A DNA stretch of 64,000 nt from Hyalangium gracile (GTDB taxonomy: Bacteria > Myxococcota > Myxococcia > Myxococcales > Myxococcaceae): positions 62,001-126,000 of the forward strand of contig NZ_JAHXBG010000007.1 in NCBI RefSeq assembly GCF_020103725.1, in the 5' to 3' direction. Every line of letters begins with the position of its first letter. Position 1 is the first letter of the stretch. Shown here in pieces: positions 52,051-61,300 of the stretch. The translations under genes were made by a program, and so were the position numbers. Below the pieces are notes generated by a model. It worked only from the letters and a program-made list of their open reading frames with translations, was not told the DNA's origin and did not search any database.

Positions 52051-52349
52051 GGTAGGAGGAATCTATACCTCCGTGGGTACGCGTGACGGGTGTTCGAACG
52101 GGACGCGGCCCAGGCGCCCAGTCGCACGCTCCGCATGAGCGGTTCGTAGCTCGAGGCCCGAGACGCCCGAGGAGCCATCTTGCCCTACCTGAGAGGTGAG
52201 AGGCATGAACTCTCTCTGACGGGTTGAGCCGCGCTCTCATCCAAGGGCTGGAGATGCACTTTCTCCGCGCGCGTTCGTCCGCCCGCCTGCTGGCCGGAGC
52301 CTCGTTCGCGGCTGTGCCGCGCGGGTGAGCACGTTCCTACCTTCAGGGC
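52051..52349. other. Divergent intergenic region before the LigD-like genes
   Basis: I see no gene in these 299 bases. No promoter or terminator is clear; a short CTACCTGAGAGGTGAG palindrome-like motif at about 52183 is the only local symmetry noted. Confidence 0.4.
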
Positions 52350-53275
52350 ATGAACGCGGAGGCCTTGTCCATCCTCGATGAGGGCGCGAGCGGCGAGCGC
52401 CATGTGACGATCGGCGATCGGGAGATCCGGCTGACCCATCTGGAGAAGCCGTTCTGGCCCGAGCTCGGCATCACCAAGGGAGATCTGCTTCGCTACTACG
52501 TCCAGGTGGCGCCGGTGCTCCTAGCGCACCTGAGCGACCGGGCCATGGTGATGAAGCGCTACCCGAATGGCGCCTCCGGCCCGTTTTTCTTCATGAAGCG
52601 CGCGCCCGAGCCGCGCCCCGCCTGGCTGCGTACCTGCTCCATCTCCCACGCCTCGGGCAACGTCATCGACTTCCCGGTGGTGGATGATCTCGCGGCGCTG
52701 CTGTGGACGGTGGCATCGACCTGAATCCCTGGTACGCGCGCTGCGACGACGTGCAGCGGCCGGACTATCTGCACTTCGATCTGGACCCGTGCAAGGCCAG
52801 CTGGGAGCAGGTGGTGGAGACCGGGCTCGTGCTGCGGGAGGTGCTCGAGGGCCTGAAGATGCCCACGCTGGTGAAGACCTCGGGCTCCAAGGGGCTGCAC
52901 GTCTACGTGCCCATCCGCCGGGGACCGACGCAGAAGCAGGTATGGACCATCGCCAAGGCGCTGGCGCAGGAGCTGGCCGGGCAGTACCCGGAGCTCATCA
53001 CCGCCGAGTACCGCATCGCCAAGCGTCCGCGAGGGCGCGTGCTCGTGGACTACAACCAGAACGCCTGGGGGCGCACGCTGGCGTCCATCTACTCGGTGCG
53101 CCCCACGGCCTACGCCAGCGTGTCCACCCCCGTCACCTGGGAGGAGCTCGAGTCGGGGGCGCGCATCGAGGACTTCACCCTGAAGAACGTGCCCGCGCGC
53201 ATCAAGCGTCGGGGCGACCTCTGGAAGCCGCTGCTGGCGGCCAAGGGGAGGGTGGAGCTGGAGAGGTTCCTATGA
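52350..53275 (+). pseudogene. ligD: LigD-type DNA polymerase/primase domain, frameshifted
   Basis: A non-homologous end-joining polymerase domain (eukaryotic-type primase, LigD PolDom) split by a frameshift. The first part (52350-52712) has LTHLEKPFWPELGITKGDLLRYY and VIDFPVVDDLAALLW. The second (from about 52712, frame one base earlier) has IDLNPWYARCDDVQRPDYLH, the catalytic FDLDP, and SGSKGLHVYVPI. Family members read W-V-N-x-G-x-I-D here; the residues between are missing, fitting a 10-base loss at about 52712. As read, translation stops at TGA 52722-52724. Its end overlaps the ligase gene by 4 bases. Real inactivation or sequencing error. Confidence 0.8.
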
Positions 53276-54363
53276 GACCGCCTCGCACCGCCGCGCCCGC
53301 GTCCTGGAGCCCGCTGGACCTGTCGCTCACGCCGCCCTATCCGCCCATGGAGGCGGAGCTCGTGCGGGAGATTCCGGCCGGAGACACCTGGCAGTACGAG
53401 CCCAAGTGGGACGGCTTCCGGTGCGTCGTCTACCGCGATGGGGACCATGTGGAGCTGCAGTCCAAGGCCGGGCAGCCGCTGGGCCGCTACTTCCCCGAGC
53501 TCGTGGAGGCGGTGCGGGAGCTGTCGCCCAGGCGCTTCGTCATCGACGGGGAGATCGTCATCCCGGAGGACGGAGGGCTGTCGTTCGATGCGCTGTTGAT
53601 GCGCATCCACCCGGCGGCCAGCCGCGTGGCGAAGCTGGCGGCACAGAGCCCCTCGCGCCTCTATGTCTTCGACATGCTGGTGGACACCCGAGGGCAGCGC
53701 CTCACCGAGAAGCCGCTGGTGGACCGGAGGCAGAAGCTGGAGTCCTTCGCCTCGCGCTACCTGGATGCGAAGGGGCAGATCCGTCTGTCTCCCGCGACGT
53801 ACTCGGAGAAGGTGGCGCGGGCGTGGCTGGGCTCGCCCGGGATGGATGGGGTGATCGCCAAGCGCCTGGCCGCGAAGTACGCGTCGGGCGAGCGCACGGG
53901 GATGGTGAAGGTGAAGCCTCAGCGCACGGCCGACTGCGTGGTGGGCGGCTTCCGGTGGGCGGAGAACCGCAAGAGCGGGGTGGGCTCGCTGCTGCTCGGG
54001 CTCTACGACAAGGATGGGCTGCTGCACCACGTGGGCTTCTGCTCGAGCTTCTCCGCGAAGGACAAGAAGGAGCTGGTCGAGCCGCTCGAGTCGCTCCGGG
54101 GAGGGCCGGGCTTCACGGGCAAGACGCCGGGCGGCCCCAGCCGCTGGAGCAAGCGGGATGGAGCCTGGGAGCCGCTGCAGACGCGGCTCGTGGTGGAGGT
54201 GGGGTACGACCACTTCAGCCAGGGGCGGTTCCGGCACGGCACCCAGTTCCTGCGGTGGCGACCCGACAAGGCCCCCGAGCAGTGCCGCATGGAGCAGGTG
54301 ACGCGGCGGCGCTCGCGGGCCGAGGTTCCGCTCGTGGAGTACGGCGACGCCACGGCCCCGTGA
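53272..54363 (+). CDS. ATP-dependent DNA ligase
   Basis: A 363-residue ATP-dependent ligase of the LigC/LigD type. The adenylated lysine is K45 in EPKWDGFR. Other nucleotidyltransferase motifs are IDGEIVIPEDGGLSFDALLMR, VFDMLVDTRG, MDGVIAKRL and VKVKPQRTADCVV. The C-terminal OB domain includes VEVGYDHFSQGRFRHGTQFLRWRPDK. With the upstream polymerase-domain gene it forms a split version of LigD; no Ku gene is present in the window. Start overlaps the polymerase gene (ATGA). Confidence 0.93.
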   Translation: MRPPRTAAPASWSPLDLSLTPPYPPMEAELVREIPAGDTWQYEPKWDGFRCVVYRDGDHVELQSKAGQPLGRYFPELVEAVRELSPRRFVIDGEIVIPEDGGLSFDALLMRIHPAASRVAKLAAQSPSRLYVFDMLVDTRGQRLTEKPLVDRRQKLESFASRYLDAKGQIRLSPATYSEKVARAWLGSPGMDGVIAKRLAAKYASGERTGMVKVKPQRTADCVVGGFRWAENRKSGVGSLLLGLYDKDGLLHHVGFCSSFSAKDKKELVEPLESLRGGPGFTGKTPGGPSRWSKRDGAWEPLQTRLVVEVGYDHFSQGRFRHGTQFLRWRPDKAPEQCRMEQVTRRRSRAEVPLVEYGDATAP

Positions 54364-54395
54364 AGCGGCTACAGTGGGCGCGGGAGGTGTCGAGC

Positions 54396-55781
54396 GTGCA
54401 CAAGTACCAGTGGAGCGCGAGCCTCGATGCGCGACTCCAGCAGGCGACCGAGCGGATGCGCCAGCTGCGGCAGGCCACGCTGCCGCCCGCGGCCGTGCAG
54501 AGCCTGCGGCACTGGTTTCGCGTCCACCACACGTACCATTCGAACGCCATCGAGGGAAACCGACTCACTCTCCCGGAGACCCGGGCTGTGCTGGAGGATG
54601 GCATCACCATCCAGGGGAGGTCGCTCAAGGACCACCTGGAGGCGGTCAACCTCGCCCAGGCGCTCGACTTCGTCGAGTCACTCGCGCGGGCCGAGACTCC
54701 GCTGGGGGAGCGGGATGTGCGTGAGATTCACACGATCGTCCTGCGTGGCATCGAGCCCGAGAATGCGGGCGTCTATCGACGCATCAACGTACGCATCAGC
54801 GGCACCGAGCACGTGCCGCCAGAGGCCCTCCATGTCCCCGAGCGCATGCGGGAGTTCGGGCAGTGGCTCCAGAGTGAGAAGCCCGAACATCCCATCATCG
54901 TCTCGGCCATCGCGCATGCGTGGTTCGAGACCATCCATCCCTTCGTGGATGGCAATGGCCGGACGGGGCGGCTGCTCGCCAATCTCCTGCTCCTGCGCCA
55001 GGGGTATCCGGCCATCGTGCTGCGAGTGCAGGAGCGGGCGCGGTACTACGCGGCGCTCGATGCGTCCCATTCGGGCGAGCTCACGCCCATGCTGGAGCTG
55101 ACGCTGGACGGCGTGGAGCAGAGCCTCGCGGAGTACGAGCGGGCCTCCCGAGAGGCCCTGGAGGTGCAGGAGCCTGCCATCGAGTACCTGGCCGGACGGC
55201 TCAGCACGGCGAAGGAGAAGGAGGCTTCGCCCCAGCTCCTCGCGTGGAAATACTCCATCGAGGCATTGCAGGAGGCGCTTCGCTACACAGCGGAGCGCAT
55301 CGGCCAGCAGCTCTCCCAGCGCCAGGGCGAAGTGGAGCTCACGGTGACTGGGATGTCTGGCCTCTCCTTCGATGACGCCCTGTGGCGGAGGGCGAGCCAG
55401 GAAATCGTCCCGCTGATCACCCTCCGGGGACGGACTTCGCGTTCCAGCGTCGTTGGATGGCTCGAGTCTCTCCCGGGTCTGGAGCCGTGGTGGAAGGCCA
55501 GGCTGCCCTACGTGAGGTTCAACGTGGAGGCTGAGCTGGAGGATGCGCCGGAGCGCTTCTTCGCAGCCATGCCGGACGAGCACCTCTTCACGGCGCTCTA
55601 CGCCGACAGTGTCCGCCGAGAAAAACTCGAGGAACAGACCTACTGGGCGAAGTTCGGGAGAAACCCCTTGTCCTCCAAGCCGCTCCGGCTTCCCAAGGGC
55701 GTCAAGGTGCGGGAGAAGGTGTCCGCTCAGCAGATTGCCGTCGATATCTGGACACACCTCATCGAGAACTACCTGGCCTGA
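54396..55781 (+). CDS. Fic family protein
   Basis: A 461-residue Fic protein, probably an AMP-transferase of protein hydroxyls. The active site is intact: HPFVDGNGRTGRLLAN with catalytic H181. An N-terminal inhibitory helix motif SNAIEGN (S49, E53, G54) makes it a self-inhibited class II enzyme without a separate antitoxin. Residues 300-450 form an unassigned C-terminal region. The GTG at 54396 has a good GGGAGG ribosome site 7 bases upstream; a GTG at 54360 overlapping the ligase stop is possible. It is in line with the ligase gene and may be co-transcribed. Confidence 0.9.
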   Translation: MHKYQWSASLDARLQQATERMRQLRQATLPPAAVQSLRHWFRVHHTYHSNAIEGNRLTLPETRAVLEDGITIQGRSLKDHLEAVNLAQALDFVESLARAETPLGERDVREIHTIVLRGIEPENAGVYRRINVRISGTEHVPPEALHVPERMREFGQWLQSEKPEHPIIVSAIAHAWFETIHPFVDGNGRTGRLLANLLLLRQGYPAIVLRVQERARYYAALDASHSGELTPMLELTLDGVEQSLAEYERASREALEVQEPAIEYLAGRLSTAKEKEASPQLLAWKYSIEALQEALRYTAERIGQQLSQRQGEVELTVTGMSGLSFDDALWRRASQEIVPLITLRGRTSRSSVVGWLESLPGLEPWWKARLPYVRFNVEAELEDAPERFFAAMPDEHLFTALYADSVRREKLEEQTYWAKFGRNPLSSKPLRLPKGVKVREKVSAQQIAVDIWTHLIENYLA

Positions 55782-55816
55782 GCGGGATTGCATGGAGCCG
55801 CTGCACGAGCGTGGCG

Positions 55817-56809
55817 CTACTCCGCCTTCTCGATCCCGAAGCTGTGCGAGAACGCCAACCCCAGGAATGGCTTGAAAGGTTCGTCGCCGGAGCCCTTCCA
55901 GTTCACGCTGGCGGCCAGGACACTGTCCTTCGTCACCGGGACGCCAATCCGAGGGCCAAACTCGACCGATGACGAGTCTTCGTCACACTCGGACAGGCAG
56001 GCCGTCCACTTGCCCGCCACGCTCACGTCCAGCACGACCTTCTTGCGGAAGGGAAGCGTCGGCTTCCAGGTCAGGGCCAGCGCCGGCCCGGCGGAGGTGC
56101 GCCGCCGGCCCTCGGAGACCTCGGCGTTCTCCAGATTCCCGTTCAAGACGATTGATGCGGTGGAGAACGGCACCTCGACCGCGAGGTTCGCCGCGGTCTT
56201 GGCCAGGGCATGGCTGTTGAATCCGTAGCCGGTGGACAGTCCCAGGCTGAAGGAAGGAAGGAAGTCCATCGCGTCGCTGACCTCCTTGTCGAGGGCGTCC
56301 CAGGCGAGGGAACTGCAGTGCTCCATATAGGCCTCGATGGCCTCCCCCTCTCCCTGAGGGCGGCACTTCCCGAGCTCGGCTTTGTATGTGGCATCCAGCC
56401 GATCAACGAATGTCTGGCTCCACCCGCGGGGGTCTCGGAAGCTGTAGTTCGCCTTGATGCCCGCGGTCAGTTCTTTGGCCTCCGTCGAGTACGCCCCCAC
56501 GAGCTGAAGGCCGCTCAGGAACTGGCTCTTCATCGCGGTATCCACCAGCAGCCCCGGGGATGCGGTGAGCGAGAAGGCCGCGCCCTCTTCCTTGGCCTCG
56601 GTGGCGACCTTGAATACCTCGCCCAGGGTTGGCCGGGAGAACAGCTGCGTGGGTGCCGCGACCGTCCAGGGATCCGCGCCAGGCTCACTGCCGCGCTCCG
56701 CCGCCGTGTCCGTCTCCTTCGCGAGAAAGTCCTCGGCGGACGGCGCTTGCGCCGAGGCTGCCGACGACAGCAGGAGGACCATCCATGCCAGTCGAGTCAT
56801 GGGTATCAC
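55817..56809 (-). CDS. Outer-membrane beta-barrel-like protein
   Basis: A 330-residue exported protein with a signal peptide (about 5-22; ending SAASA) and a series of amphipathic strands rich in aromatic ends (for example GLQLVGAYST, ITAGIKANYSF-like turns, ALTWKPTLPF, SVEFGPRIGV, ending LAFSHSFGIEKAE). This suggests an outer-membrane barrel or porin-like protein. I do not recognise a family. The GTG at 56809 overlaps the upstream gene's TGA and has a GAGGGA ribosome site; ATG at 56800 is an alternative. Last gene of a three-gene minus-strand set. Confidence 0.75.
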   Translation of the reverse strand: MIPMTRLAWMVLLLSSAASAQAPSAEDFLAKETDTAAERGSEPGADPWTVAAPTQLFSRPTLGEVFKVATEAKEEGAAFSLTASPGLLVDTAMKSQFLSGLQLVGAYSTEAKELTAGIKANYSFRDPRGWSQTFVDRLDATYKAELGKCRPQGEGEAIEAYMEHCSSLAWDALDKEVSDAMDFLPSFSLGLSTGYGFNSHALAKTAANLAVEVPFSTASIVLNGNLENAEVSEGRRRTSAGPALALTWKPTLPFRKKVVLDVSVAGKWTACLSECDEDSSSVEFGPRIGVPVTKDSVLAASVNWKGSGDEPFKPFLGLAFSHSFGIEKAE

Positions 56810-57435
56810 GCTCCCTCACCGGCGTTGCCAACCATCGCGGGCGGCAACTCGTAGTGCTTGATGAACTTGTCGTCGCTCGGGCTCGTCGGGCTGGCGTCCA
56901 TTCCGCTCTCGAGCTGTCGGCTGACGATGGCCCCGCTGCTGTCGCGCCACCGTCCCCACAGCTGGTACTTCCAGCCACCGCCCTGGAACTTGTAGGCGAC
57001 GTGCAGCTTCACCTTCTGGCCGGGCTGGTACAGCGAGGCGGGCACCCGGAAGTGCGCCTTCCCCCCGCGGAAGACGCCCTGACCGCCCGGCACGGTCGTG
57101 TTGCCGATCACCAGCCAGAGCGCCACGGGGAGCTGCTGGGGAATCCAGACGAGGGCGAGCTCCAGGAAGTGCTCCTGCTCCGTCACCGCGACGTTCGCGT
57201 TGGCGAACGCCGTCGCCGCCCTCGTGAAGGGGTCGAGCGCGTCCAGGCGCTCGAAGAGCGGCCAGTCCCTGGCGTCCACGAGCAGCGCGTGCGTCACCAG
57301 CCGCTCGAACTCCGCGTGCTCCTCGGGCAAGGGGAAGGCCGTGCCCGCATCGGCCAGCCCGGCCAGCCCGGAGGGGAGCGCCCCTCGGGCGTTTCGGGCC
57401 CCCGAGCTCTTCGTGGAAGATTTCTTCGCTGTCAT
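56806..57435 (-). CDS. Hypothetical protein of the 55.8-58.1 kb operon
   Basis: A 209-residue soluble protein with no signal peptide and no membrane helix. A Lys/Ser-rich start (about 1-15) precedes a helical region (35-75), then a beta-rich part with GVFRGGKAHFRVPASLYQPG and KLHVAYKFQGGGWKYQLWGRW, and a polar tail. No family recognised. It lies 66 bases after the membrane-protein gene and overlaps the barrel gene by 4 bases, so the three probably act together. Confidence 0.7.
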   Translation of the reverse strand: MTAKKSSTKSSGARNARGALPSGLAGLADAGTAFPLPEEHAEFERLVTHALLVDARDWPLFERLDALDPFTRAATAFANANVAVTEQEHFLELALVWIPQQLPVALWLVIGNTTVPGGQGVFRGGKAHFRVPASLYQPGQKVKLHVAYKFQGGGWKYQLWGRWRDSSGAIVSRQLESGMDASPTSPSDDKFIKHYELPPAMVGNAGEGA

Positions 57436-57501
57436 GGCATGCATCCTTTCGGTGAAGGGCTCCTGGAGTGGCTGCTGGAGCTGCTCGTGTGGCGCTCGGT
57501 G

Positions 57502-58122
57502 CTAGGAGGGGCGGGGCTCGATGGCCTTGTTCGCCGCGTTCTTGAGCGCTCGCGCCGTGTCGGCCAGCACCTGCGCGGGGTTCGTGGCCTTGGAGTCGCC
57601 CAGCTCTCCGGCCGCGGACTCGAGGGCCTGCTTCAGCTCCGTCGCCGTCAGCTTGCGCGCCTCGGACTCGGCGTCCTTCAGCCGCTTGCGGAGATCCATC
57701 AGCCCGCTCAGCATGTCGTGCCAGAACTTCGAGCCCGCGGTGGTGGAGAACCCCATCAGCACGCAGCCGAGGAGGTGGAGCAGCTGGGCGTCTCGCGTCG
57801 CCGGATCGAACAGTCGGTCCCAGCTCCGCTCGTCGGTCATGTAGAACTTGAAGAAGTTGGACGATTCGGGCTTCGAGCTCAGCAGCGCGAGCAGGTCCGC
57901 GTGCGTGAGCAGCGCGAGGATGACGGCGCTCACCCAGTTGAAGGAGCCGATCGTCAGGCCGTCCACCACCGTCCTGGGGTGGGTGGGCGGCAGCGGCGCT
58001 TCCGGCGCCTGGCTGGCGGGCTTCGCGATGAACCGCAGCGGCACGCGGAGCAGCTCCAGCACCCGCTCATGGATCATCGCGAAGACGGCAAGAACAGAGA
58101 CCACGAAGATGAGAGAGTCCAC
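57502..58122 (-). CDS. Hypothetical membrane protein of the 55.8-58.1 kb operon
   Basis: A 206-residue protein with an N-terminal membrane helix (about 3-20), a probable second and third around 60-80 (VVDGLTIGSFNWVSAVILALLTHADLL region) and at about 113-128 (LLHLLGCVLMGFSTTAG), and a Lys/Glu-rich helical C terminus (about 135-200). No family recognised. The GTG at 58122 is chosen for its GGAGG ribosome site 5 bases upstream; an in-frame TTG lies 13 codons earlier. First gene of the set, divergent from the kinase-STAND-FGE gene. Confidence 0.7.
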   Translation of the reverse strand: MDSLIFVVSVLAVFAMIHERVLELLRVPLRFIAKPASQAPEAPLPPTHPRTVVDGLTIGSFNWVSAVILALLTHADLLALLSSKPESSNFFKFYMTDERSWDRLFDPATRDAQLLHLLGCVLMGFSTTAGSKFWHDMLSGLMDLRKRLKDAESEARKLTATELKQALESAAGELGDSKATNPAQVLADTARALKNAANKAIEPRPS

Positions 58123-58246
58123 GACAGCCTCCAGAACGATGGGCGCTGGAGGCTTGAGCAAGCGGTGTGCCGGAGCACCCCATGGCGCGAGGTCCCTGTT
58201 CCCGCCAGGAGAGTCGCGAGGTTTTCCGGGCTCGCACGCATTGGGC

Positions 58247-58296
58247 TGTCAAACCGATTGGACAACCGCCCTCCGGCGTGTCCAAAGGAGCTGACA
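58247..58296. promoter_or_regulatory. Symmetrical 50-bp operator between divergent genes
   Basis: The arrangement is TGTCA-N6-TTGGACA-N14-TGTCCAA-N6-TGACA, with equal spacers on both sides of the centre. Twelve bases on one side match twelve on the other. Each half is itself a TGTC-N10-GACA site (58247-58264 and 58279-58296), 32 bases apart. It lies 51 bases before the kinase-STAND-FGE start and 125 before the divergent operon start, well placed to control both. Confidence 0.65.
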
Positions 58297-58346
58297 AGCC
58301 CTCGATCTGGAGCTGAGGCTTGGAGTTAGATCCAGGGGTGCTCAAA

Positions 58347-61300
58347 ATGCTGGCACCGGACCCGCTGCCCTCCAAGGATGAGCCCCTGGCCGCGGGCTCG
58401 CTGGTGGATGGCTTTCGCGTGGTGCAGCTCCTGGGTGAGGGCGCCTCCGGGAGGGTGTACCTGGCCCAGGATCTGGCGCTGGGCCGCCGGGTGGCGCTCA
58501 AGTTCCTGCGGCCCGAGCTGCTCGGCCCGGAGAGCGCGGCGCAGCTCCTGGAGGAGGCCCGCACCACCGCCCGGTTCAGCCACCCTCACATCGTCACCGT
58601 GCACGCGGCCGGTACGTTCCGCGAGCAGCCCTACCTGGCGCTGGAGTACCTGGAGGGGCAGACGCTGCGCGAGCGGATGGCGCGCGAGCGCCTCCCCCCG
58701 GCGGAGGTCCTCCGCGTAGGGCGGGCCATCGCGGATGCGCTCGCGGAGGCGCACCGCCACGGCATCATCCATGCGGACCTCAAGCCGGAGAATGTCCTCC
58801 TGCCTCGGGATGGGCGGCTGCGCGTCGTGGACTTCGGCCTGGCGCGGCACGCGGGCGCGTCCGCTGGCGCCGCTTCTGGCACCCCGGCGTACATGTCTCC
58901 CGAGCGCTGGCAGGGAGCGCTGCCCTCTCCCGCGATGGACATCTGGGCGCTGGGGGTGATGCTCCACGAGCTGCTCGAGGGCCGACGTCCCGTGGACGAT
59001 GCCAGCCTGGCCTCGTTTGCCTTCGCGCCTCGCCCGCTGCCGGGCCCGTCCCCCGAGCGCGCGGGAGCAGCCCTCATCAAGTCCTGCCTGGAGCTGGCTC
59101 CGGCGGCACGCCCCTCCGCGGAGGCGCTGACGGCAGCCCTCTCCGCGCTGCTCGACCCCTCAGGAGGAGCCAAGGAGGACGACACCGCCCGGACTCCGTT
59201 CCGTGGGCTGCGGGCATTCACCGAGGCCGAGGCCGCGCTCTTCTCCGGGCGTGAGGCGGAGGTGGACGCGCTGGTGGAGCGCCTGCGGCATGATGGGCCC
59301 GTGGCGCTCGTCGGCCCTTCGGGCATCGGCAAGAGCTCGCTGCTGCAGGCGGGGCTGTTCTCGCGCCTGCGACAGATGGCGCCCTGGACGGTGGTGTCCC
59401 TCCGGCCCGGCGCGCACCCACTCCAGCGGTTGGTGGAAGCGCTGGCGCTGGAGCCGAGCGCGGCGGAGCGGCTGGCGCGGACGCCCGGAGCCATCGTCGA
59501 GCTACTGCAGGCGCTGGCGCCCGCTCCCGCGCTGCTGGCCGTGGACGCCTTCGAGGAGGCCTTCACGCTGGCGACCTCGGAGGAGACGCTGGCGCTGGCA
59601 CGGTGCCTGGCGGCGGTGGCCACGGCGGGCATCGGATGGCGGGTGATGGTGGTGCTCCGGGACGACTACCTGGGGCACTTTGCTCGCCTGTCGGTCCTGA
59701 GCGCGTTCCTGGGCAATGCCTTCGTGGTGGGGCCGCTGTCTCCGTCCGCCCTGGGCGAGGCCATCGCGGGCCCGCTGCGTCGGGCCGGCTACGCCACCGA
59801 TGACGCGGGGCTGGTGGGGCGCATCGTCTCGGACGTGCAGGCCCAGCCGGCGGGGCTGCCGCTGCTGCAGGCCACCTGCGCGGCGCTCTGGGAGCGGCGT
59901 GACAAGGAGCGGCGGCTGCTGCGCGCGTCGGTGTACGAGGAGCTGGGGGGCGTGGCGGGAGCGCTGGCGGCGCAGGGCCGGCAGCTGCTGGGCCAGCTGC
60001 CCGCGCAGGAGGTTCGCACCGTGCGAGCGCTGCTGCTCCAGATGCTCACCCCAGAGGGCACCCGGCGCCCTCGGACGCGCGAGGAGCTGCTGGAAGAGCT
60101 GGGGCAGGGGGCCGGGCGGGTGCTGGATGCACTGCTCTCGCACCGGCTGGTCGTGGCCTCGCGCGATCTCCGCACGGATGGGGCCGTGGTCGAGCTGGCG
60201 CACGAGGCCCTGGCCACCGCGTGGCCGGAGCTGGCGCGCTGGCGCCAGGAGTCTCGCGAGGAGCACCTGCTCGTCACCGAGATCGATCAAGCCGCCGAGC
60301 TCTGGGATCGACGCGGACGGAGGGACGAGGAGACGTGGGGAGGCGACGCGCTGTCGCAGGCGCTGCGCCGGGTGGAGCACTGGAAGGTGCCGCTGGCCAG
60401 CCGCTCTCGAGCATTCCTGGAGGCGGCGCGGCGGCGCGAGCAGGGGCTGGCTCGCAGGCGGAGGGTAGGGCTCACGGGCGCGGTGTCGTTGCTGGTCGTC
60501 ACGGCCGTGGTGGTCACGGCGGCGGTGCTCGCGTTCCGGCAGAAGCAGCAGGAGACGGCACGGCAGCAGGTGGAGATGCGGCTGATGGCCGTGGACCTGG
60601 GAGACTTCGACCTGGTCCTGGAGCTGTACGACTTCGACCCGGGAACCCAGGCGTGGACGCGCGTTCCCGCGACGGGCCCCCTGGAGTGGTCACTGGCGCC
60701 TCAAGAGGCGGCAGGGGCGGGCGCCGCGTACGACGGCTCCGTCTTGAAACGCGGCGAAGGGCGCGTGGACGAGCAAGGCGCATGGCGCGAGCGCGTGGAG
60801 GCACCCTCGCGGGCGGCGTGGCTGAGCGTGAAGCGCGGCGCCTGTCCGCCCTCGCGGGTCCGGCTGCAGCGGCTGCCAGGATATGCGCAGCGCAAACAGC
60901 ACGGGGAGCTGAGGCTGCCCATCCCCACGTGCGCCGCCTCACGGGCCGGGTTGATCGAGGTTCCCGCTGGAACCTACTGGCGGCCCTTGGAGCGTCGCGG
61001 CAGAGATGCACGGGTGGAAGTGGCCGCGTTCGCCATGGACAGGACGGAGGTCACCAACGGCCAGTTCCGCCTCTTCCAGGAGCGGGTGCTCCCGCTCTCG
61101 GGAGGACAGCGAGAGACTGCCCCGGCCCATGAGCGCTACAAGCTGGCGCACGCGCTGGAGAGCCCCGCGACAGGGATCGACGCGTTCACCGCCGAGGACT
61201 TCTGCCGCTTCCTGGGCAAGGAACTGCCGACGATCGATGAATGGAAGAAGGCGGCCAGAGGGGGCGAGTTCCTGGACGCGGACGGTGCGGTGGCCAATCC

